Shown piece after piece: positions 30,499 through 34,474 of a DNA stretch of 34,474 nt. Every line of letters starts with the position of its first letter. Position 1 is the first letter of the stretch. The notes beneath the pieces are model-generated. The model saw only the letters and a program-made list of their open reading frames with translations. It searched no databases and was not told the origin of the DNA. The position numbers and the translations under genes are program-made. This DNA comes from Prevotella sp. (GTDB taxonomy: Bacteria > Bacteroidota > Bacteroidia > Bacteroidales > Bacteroidaceae), in contig JAGCDZ010000077.1 in assembly GCA_017650905.1 (NCBI GenBank), forward strand, positions 1-34,474, given 5' to 3'.

Positions 30499-31515
30499 TC
30501 ATTCCACAATTTTATCTTTCAACGTAGGAGAACACCATACTGCATTCTGACCTTTGGAGTCGGAATAGATAAAGTAGACCATCAGTTCAGGATGACGCTC
30601 CAACACTTTCTTAGCTCCGTCAATACCTAGCACCATAAACGAGGTGGCATAGGCATCAGCCGTTGCACAATCTTTTGCCAGCACGGTAGCAGATAACAAG
30701 GAATGCTGGACAGGATAACCCGTCTTGGGATCAATAGTATGGGCGTATTTTTTCCCGCCTTTGTAATAGAAGTTACGATAATTGCCACTTGTGGCCATCG
30801 CCAAGTCTGTGACATTGAGGACACTCTGAATCTCACCTTTTACTGACAATGTATCGTCAGTAGGCTTTGTCACACCGATTTTCCACGGGAGGCGCTGGGG
30901 ATTAACACCGCTAGTAACAATTTCTCCACCTATCTCCACCATAAAATTCTTCACTCCCCGTTGTTGCAGAAAATGAGCCACGACATCAGAACCAAAGCCT
31001 TTGGCTATGGCAGAACAATCAAGCATAATGTCCGGTGACTGCTTAACAATGCGTCCATCTTTTAAGGACACTTTCTCATAGCCGATCAATCGACAAAGAC
31101 TATCCACTTGCTGACGATTGGGTTGGATGCCATTCTTAAAACCAAACCCCCAAGCATTGACCAATGGGGCCACCGTGATGTCAAACGCCCCATTCGTCTC
31201 ACGGGAAATCTCCATGGATTTGTTAAAAACGGTCAGAAACATTTCATCTGGCGCCACATCCTTGTTTTGGTTGATAGCCGTAATTACACTTTGGGGATTA
31301 AAAGGTGACAAAGAATTATCGACTTTCTGCAATTCAGTCATGATGGCCTGATGGAGATCAGAGTCACACTCGTATGTAATATTGTATACTGTACCAAACA
31401 CCATACCAGAATTCGACTGATATGGTATTGTACGCTGTTGGCGGATAATCAGCACCGTACCCACTATCAGCAAAATCAAGAAGGGCAACTGCCAAATAAG
31501 TTTCTTCTTGTTCAT
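30499..31515 (-). CDS. apbE: FAD:protein FMN transferase (ApbE)
   Basis: 338 residues with an N-terminal membrane anchor or signal (LIWQLPFLILLIVGTVLII). ApbE attaches FMN to threonines of periplasmic-side subunits such as those of Na+-NQR or Rnf. Motifs: SGMVFGTVYNITYE, DNSLSPFNPQSVITAIN, ETNGAFDITVAPLVNAWGFG, LDCSAIAKGFGSDVVA, FMVEIGGEIVTSG and the Mg-binding CATADAYATSFMVLG. All are intact. It overlaps the upstream DUF6048 gene (ATGA, 31512-31515). No NQR or Rnf genes lie in the window. Confidence 0.95.
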   Translation of the reverse strand: MNKKKLIWQLPFLILLIVGTVLIIRQQRTIPYQSNSGMVFGTVYNITYECDSDLHQAIMTELQKVDNSLSPFNPQSVITAINQNKDVAPDEMFLTVFNKSMEISRETNGAFDITVAPLVNAWGFGFKNGIQPNRQQVDSLCRLIGYEKVSLKDGRIVKQSPDIMLDCSAIAKGFGSDVVAHFLQQRGVKNFMVEIGGEIVTSGVNPQRLPWKIGVTKPTDDTLSVKGEIQSVLNVTDLAMATSGNYRNFYYKGGKKYAHTIDPKTGYPVQHSLLSATVLAKDCATADAYATSFMVLGIDGAKKVLERHPELMVYFIYSDSKGQNAVWCSPTLKDKIVE

Positions 31516-32201
31516 ATATCAATAATCACATTAAATGTACCACCTAAACGTGTGTCACCATCGACACCATATCCTGGCACATACCACGTGCGACCTATGA
31601 CACCATCGTTATGAGCGATGCGCCGTTTATAACGCACACTCCATCCTAAATGCAGTGGTCCCCAAATGGTCGCGTCGGCCCCAAGGGCAATCTCTATCCA
31701 GTGATAGTTACACTGCTCATCTTTCACGCCAAAGCCTGTTTCCCACTTCCAGACCGGATCAGTGAGATTGTCGCGAGCCAGATCAACCTTATAGGAAGTA
31801 AAAGCATAGCGCAGGCCAGCATATAGACGATAGGGTCCATGTTTCTGCTTCAACAGGTTCTTATCGATACCAATACGGAAATATGGCGCCGCTGTTTCAT
31901 AGCGGATATGTGTTACAGGATCGTCTGAATGGTTGGCCTTGCCGTAACCCAATTCGGCTATTGGAAACCACTCATCATGAAGGTTGATGCGCAAGGCGCC
32001 CTCATACTGACCATAATCAGACAACTCCATCATGGCCAAACCTACCAGGTCGAAAGATACGGCAAATCCACGAAAAAACGGTATGGAGTCCTTCTGAATA
32101 GAGAAGAACTTCAACTGTGCCGATGCCGATGCTGATACCAGAAGCAGCAGGCTAATTGCCAGTTTTCGGATAGAGATAGAAATGAACGGTTTGTACATCA
32201 T
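31512..32201 (-). CDS. DUF6048 family protein (outer-membrane barrel-like)
   Basis: 229 residues with signal peptide (IRKLAISLLLLVSASASAQ). The mature part looks like an outer-membrane barrel: SFDLVGLAMMELSDYGQYEG, WFPIAELGYGKANHSDDPVT, AAPYFRIGIDKNLLK, YRLYAGLRYAFTSYKVDLAR, HWIEIALGADATIWGPLHLG, WSVRYKRRI. This is the Bacteroidales DUF6048 pattern, commonly paired with DUF6452, as here. It overlaps the DUF6452 gene by 50 bases, which is long for functional genes and marks tight coupling. Function unknown. Confidence 0.82.
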   Translation of the reverse strand: MMYKPFISISIRKLAISLLLLVSASASAQLKFFSIQKDSIPFFRGFAVSFDLVGLAMMELSDYGQYEGALRINLHDEWFPIAELGYGKANHSDDPVTHIRYETAAPYFRIGIDKNLLKQKHGPYRLYAGLRYAFTSYKVDLARDNLTDPVWKWETGFGVKDEQCNYHWIEIALGADATIWGPLHLGWSVRYKRRIAHNDGVIGRTWYVPGYGVDGDTRLGGTFNVIIDI

Positions 32202-32724
32202 AAGTTACTGATGTATTAATAAGTACAAGCGAATCGATGGCATTATGAGTATGCCTCACGCTCGTTAGTTCATGAAAGAATGCAGCAGAACAGTCAACGG
32301 ATTCGAAGTGGGGAATATCGTCCTTTTTGATCCAGACCGTATCAACCAATGTCTTCACACTATCCTTAAAACAGAAGAAAAGGACATCTTCCGGATGGGA
32401 ATAACTGATGGGTAGACTGAAAGACGATTTATCTATCAGTCTGTTAAGCAGGACTTTTTGGCCGTTATTCAGCGTAGTGATGTCAAGAACGATGTTTTGA
32501 CCGTCAGCACGTGTAGTGACTACTGATAAGGAATCTGTAATAGGCAAAGCATTTCCTGCCTTGTCACGGATTTCATATTGAACAGAAACTGTATTTTCAA
32601 CAGGACAGTCGATGCTCGAACACGAAGATATCACGAGTGATACCAGACTGGTAAATAGTATCAATACCACACACAACCATCTGTTCATCGTCAGTATTCC
32701 CTGTCTAAATCGCTTATCCATCAT
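32152..32724 (-). CDS. DUF6452 family lipoprotein
   Basis: 190 residues. The start at 32724 forms an ATGA overlap with the glycosyltransferase stop; Met-13 (32688) is an alternative. A lipoprotein signal ends SLVSLVISSC, with the cysteine at residue 34 starting CSSIDCPVENTVS. The mature domain is beta-rich (VQYEIRDKAGNALPITDSLS, LDITTLNNGQKVLLNRLIDK, YDVQTVHFYLYPKTGN). It matches the Bacteroidales DUF6452 family, an uncharacterised partner of DUF6048. Probably on the periplasmic face of the envelope. Confidence 0.8.
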   Translation of the reverse strand: MMDKRFRQGILTMNRWLCVVLILFTSLVSLVISSCSSIDCPVENTVSVQYEIRDKAGNALPITDSLSVVTTRADGQNIVLDITTLNNGQKVLLNRLIDKSSFSLPISYSHPEDVLFFCFKDSVKTLVDTVWIKKDDIPHFESVDCSAAFFHELTSVRHTHNAIDSLVLINTSVTYDVQTVHFYLYPKTGN

Positions 32725-33686
32725 TTACCCGTTAATATTTCTTCTACCTGATAATCGTTTCGACCCTGAGAAGAACGGCTCACCAAGTCGGCCACAAATC
32801 CCGTCAGGAACAACTGAGTACCAATGATCATCATCGTTAGAGCGATGTAGAAAAAAGGAGAGTCTGTCACCAGGCGCTGGGGGATATGATTGGCCAGACA
32901 CCAAAGTTTGTCAGCACCAATATAAAATGCAGCCACGAAACCAATGAAGAACACTAGAGTACCCAAGAAACCGAACACATGCATGGGTTTCTTACCGAAA
33001 GTACTCAAGAACCAAAGGGTCAGCAAGTCGAGATAGCCATTGACGAAGCGATTCAGCCCCATGAATTTTGATGAGCCATATTTGCGGGCTTGATGCTGTA
33101 CCACCTTCTCACCAATCTTATTGAAGCCGGCATTCTTAGCCAGATAAGGAATATAGCGATGCATTTCGCCATAAACCTCGATATTCTTAACAACATCCTT
33201 GCGATAGGCCTTCAAGCCACAATTAAAGTCATGCAGATTCTTGATGCCACTAACCTTACGGGCTGTCGCATTAAACAATTTCGTGGGAAGGGTTTTCGAA
33301 ATGGGATCGTAACGTTTCTGTTTATAGCCACTCACTAGATCGAAGCCGTCTTCCTTAATCATACGATATAACTCAGGTATCTCGTCAGGAGAATCCTGAA
33401 GATCGGCATCCATTGTGATAACCACATCACCCTGAGCCTGTTCAAAGCCGCAATAGAGTGCAGGACTCTTGCCGTAGTTTCTACGGAACTTGATACCCTT
33501 CACTAGGTCTGGCTGCTTATTATGAAGATCAGTGATAATCTCCCAAGAATGGTCAGTAGAACCATCATTGATGAAAATCACCTCGTAGCTAAAGCCATTC
33601 TCTTTCATCACCCGCCCTATCCATGCATAGAGTTCAGGGATTGATTCGTCCTCATTATATAGAGGTATTACGACTGATATATCCAT
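32721..33686 (-). CDS. Family 2 glycosyltransferase with C-terminal membrane helices
   Basis: 321 residues from ATG 33686; a GTG at 33698 lies in a heptamer repeat. GT2 catalytic domain about 1-215: DISVVIPLYNEDESIPELY, EVIFINDGSTDHSWEII, KFRRNYGKSPALYCGFEQAQ, VITMDADLQDSPDEIPELYR (the DxD), KTLPTKLFNATARKVSGIKN, HDFNCGLKAYRKDVVKNIEV. Two helices follow (MHVFGFLGTLVFFIGFVAAF and FYIALTMMIIGTQLFLTGFV), as in polyprenyl-phosphate sugar transferases of the DPM1/GtrB type. Likely moves a sugar from a nucleotide donor to a lipid carrier at the inner membrane; the sugar is unknown. Confidence 0.92.
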   Translation of the reverse strand: MDISVVIPLYNEDESIPELYAWIGRVMKENGFSYEVIFINDGSTDHSWEIITDLHNKQPDLVKGIKFRRNYGKSPALYCGFEQAQGDVVITMDADLQDSPDEIPELYRMIKEDGFDLVSGYKQKRYDPISKTLPTKLFNATARKVSGIKNLHDFNCGLKAYRKDVVKNIEVYGEMHRYIPYLAKNAGFNKIGEKVVQHQARKYGSSKFMGLNRFVNGYLDLLTLWFLSTFGKKPMHVFGFLGTLVFFIGFVAAFYIGADKLWCLANHIPQRLVTDSPFFYIALTMMIIGTQLFLTGFVADLVSRSSQGRNDYQVEEILTGK

Positions 33687-33707
33687 TACACTATTCACTT
33701 TTCACTC
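33687..33707. repeat. Heptamer repeat at the DUF4199/GT2 junction, three copies
   Basis: TACACTA, TTCACTT, TTCACTC. It encodes the last residues and stop of the DUF4199 protein (KRVKSE) and the region just before the GT2 start. Confidence 0.7.
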
Positions 33708-34236
33708 GTTTGACACTCCGCTGCATTATCAGGCCTATGGGCAGACCCAAAATAAAGCCTAGCGAGATATTGATTGTCAGCATATTCAACGCATAGTCTA
33801 TCGGACGGGTATTTGCCATTTCCTGCATGGTTTCATCCACCATCTGTGTCATGCCATATTGCTTCAACACCTGCTGCATCTCCTCAGACGAAACCATCTT
33901 TGAGAACTGACTCAACAAGAAGCCATGATCCATAAAGGCGAAATAGAGATATTGAGCAATAGCAAAGAGCACGCCACCATAGAAAAACACAAAAACCGTG
34001 TAGGCATAGCCACGACGGAACGAGATAATCCCCTCACGTCCGTAGTCACGGAATTTACCCAGACGCTCACCCACGAAAAATGGTGTATAGCACATCAGAA
34101 AGAATGCAGCGAGACCAAGCAACTGGTTCGACACACCTATTATATATAAGAGGAATGTCGCAACCCAAAGCAAGGCAAGCAGAGCACCATCCTGACGGGC
34201 AAATGCTTTCAATTGTACATATTCTATTGGAGTCAT
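33691..34236 (-). CDS. DUF4199 membrane protein
   Basis: 181 residues from ATG 34236; an upstream TTG at 34245 would fall in the -7 box. Membrane helices occur at about 20-60 (LLALLWVATFLLYIIGVSNQ, LLGLAAFFLMCYTPFFVGER), 75-100 (YAYTVFVFFYGGVLFAIAQY) and 145-170 (ALNMLTINISLGFILGLPIG). The pattern FRDYGREGIISFRRGYAYTVF fits the DUF4199 family, routinely found directly before a GT2 gene in Bacteroidota. It heads the six-gene operon and ends 4 bases before the GT2 ATG. Function unknown; a membrane helper of the glycosyltransferase is possible. Confidence 0.85.
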   Translation of the reverse strand: MTPIEYVQLKAFARQDGALLALLWVATFLLYIIGVSNQLLGLAAFFLMCYTPFFVGERLGKFRDYGREGIISFRRGYAYTVFVFFYGGVLFAIAQYLYFAFMDHGFLLSQFSKMVSSEEMQQVLKQYGMTQMVDETMQEMANTRPIDYALNMLTINISLGFILGLPIGLIMQRSVKRVKSE

Positions 34237-34242
34237 CGGCTG

Positions 34243-34250
34243 CAAAATTA
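34243..34250 (-). promoter_or_regulatory. -7 box of the DUF4199 operon, near-leaderless
   Basis: TAATTTTG on the minus strand, 6 bases before the ATG at 34236. No TTG is clear upstream. The predicted mRNA would have about three untranslated bases. Confidence 0.4.
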
Positions 34251-34320
34251 CGCATTTTTCCGCACATATCGAGTGCTTTGACTCAAAAAATAGTTAAAAA
34301 TGTCGTGCAGCAGCATTTTT

Positions 34321-34348
34321 TTCACGATTCACGATTCACTATTCACTT
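34321..34348. repeat. Heptamer repeat, four copies, upstream of SRP RNA
   Basis: TTCACGA, TTCACGA, TTCACTA, TTCACTT in perfect register. It fills the gap between the divergent DUF4199 operon and the SRP RNA gene, next to the latter's -7 box TACCTTTG (34357-34364). The rest of 34251-34356 shows no gene. Confidence 0.8.
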
Positions 34349-34356
34349 TTTTATTG

Positions 34357-34364
34357 TACCTTTG
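34357..34364 (+). promoter_or_regulatory. -7 box of the SRP RNA gene
   Basis: TACCTTTG matches the -7 consensus. The -33 TTG is not obvious because the heptamer repeats occupy that position. Expected start is a few bases before the RNA's 5' stem at 34377. Confidence 0.45.
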
Positions 34365-34376
34365 CACCCGCAAAAC

Positions 34377-34472
34377 GGGCAAGTCCTGTACGGCCAGCTC
34401 CCTTTGAATCCCCCAGGGTGGGAACACAGCAAGGGTATTAGGTTGTAGCGGCGCGATGCAGATCGCTTGTCC
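34377..34472 (+). ncRNA. ffs: Small signal recognition particle RNA
   Basis: About 96 bases. The ends pair: GGGCAAG (34377-34383) with CTTGTCC (34466-34472). The apical helix-8 region reads CCCAGG GTGG GAAC ACAGCA AGGG, matching the Bacteroidota form of the SRP core, where GGAA-type and AGCA loop motifs bind the Ffh M domain. CCCTT and AAGGG close the inner stem. It pairs with Ffh to target membrane proteins; Ffh is not in the window. The gene is nearly at the window edge, and the 3' end is set by the stem. Confidence 0.82.
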
Positions 34473-34474
34473 AC

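Noticed and set aside
1-34474. CRISPR array, tRNA or rRNA genes
   Set aside because: No regularly spaced direct repeats with unique spacers and no tRNA or rRNA signatures were recognised; the heptamer and octamer repeats are contiguous, without spacers.

Overview
The window reads as chromosomal DNA of a Bacteroidales bacterium, most like Prevotella/Segatella. The signs are the HU-HIG plus smalltalk gene pair, secreted proteins ending in a YDLxGRxV...GVYIV...K tail, protein families largely confined to this phylum (DUF6048, DUF6452, DUF4859), and promoters of the Bacteroidota form TTG-N19/20-TAnnTTTG. No species is claimed.

Layout. 1-3050 is accessory: an IS110-family transposase with its non-coding leader, an 830-base gene-free stretch with an inverted-repeat-bounded AT-rich segment and a long leader, an HU-like DNA-binding protein with an extra beta-rich domain, a 123-base folded repeat element, and a 35-residue smalltalk microprotein. 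3059-11238 is mostly envelope or export: a secreted zincin-like DUF6055/DUF4859 protein, two DUF4353 carbohydrate-binding proteins on either side of a SulP anion transporter, and an alanine-rich lipoprotein. 11293-14917 holds an M13 metallopeptidase and an AldA-type aldehyde dehydrogenase. 14953-17201 is an overlapping operon VTC - DUF4956 - DUF2490. 17279-22199 holds exonuclease III, guanine deaminase, an orphan carboxypeptidase-regulatory-like protein and an ABC exporter.

22266-34474 is housekeeping. It contains a TPR protein with lumazine synthase, recF with a DUF721 (DciA-like) gene, a four-gene minus-strand operon (M3 peptidase, dCMP deaminase, S41 protease, 5-formyl-THF cyclo-ligase), and a six-gene minus-strand operon (DUF4199, GT2, DUF6452, DUF6048, ApbE, Crp/Fnr). 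The window ends with a gene that folds as the small SRP RNA.

How it fits together. The VTC/DUF4956 pair and the two DUF4353 proteins lie within 12 kb; in other bacteria these families (often with CotH) cluster, suggesting a shared envelope function. Most genes sit in tight, often overlapping operons. recF and the DUF4199 operon have promoters so close to the start codon that their mRNAs should be essentially leaderless. A heptamer repeat (TTCACTA and variants) recurs at several gene junctions.

The most unusual non-coding signals are the IS110 leader (possible bridge RNA), the folded 9-nt repeat element between the HU and smalltalk genes, the inverted TTTTGCAC repeats, and a promoter that overlaps the terminator of the preceding gene. 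I found no tRNA, rRNA or CRISPR array.
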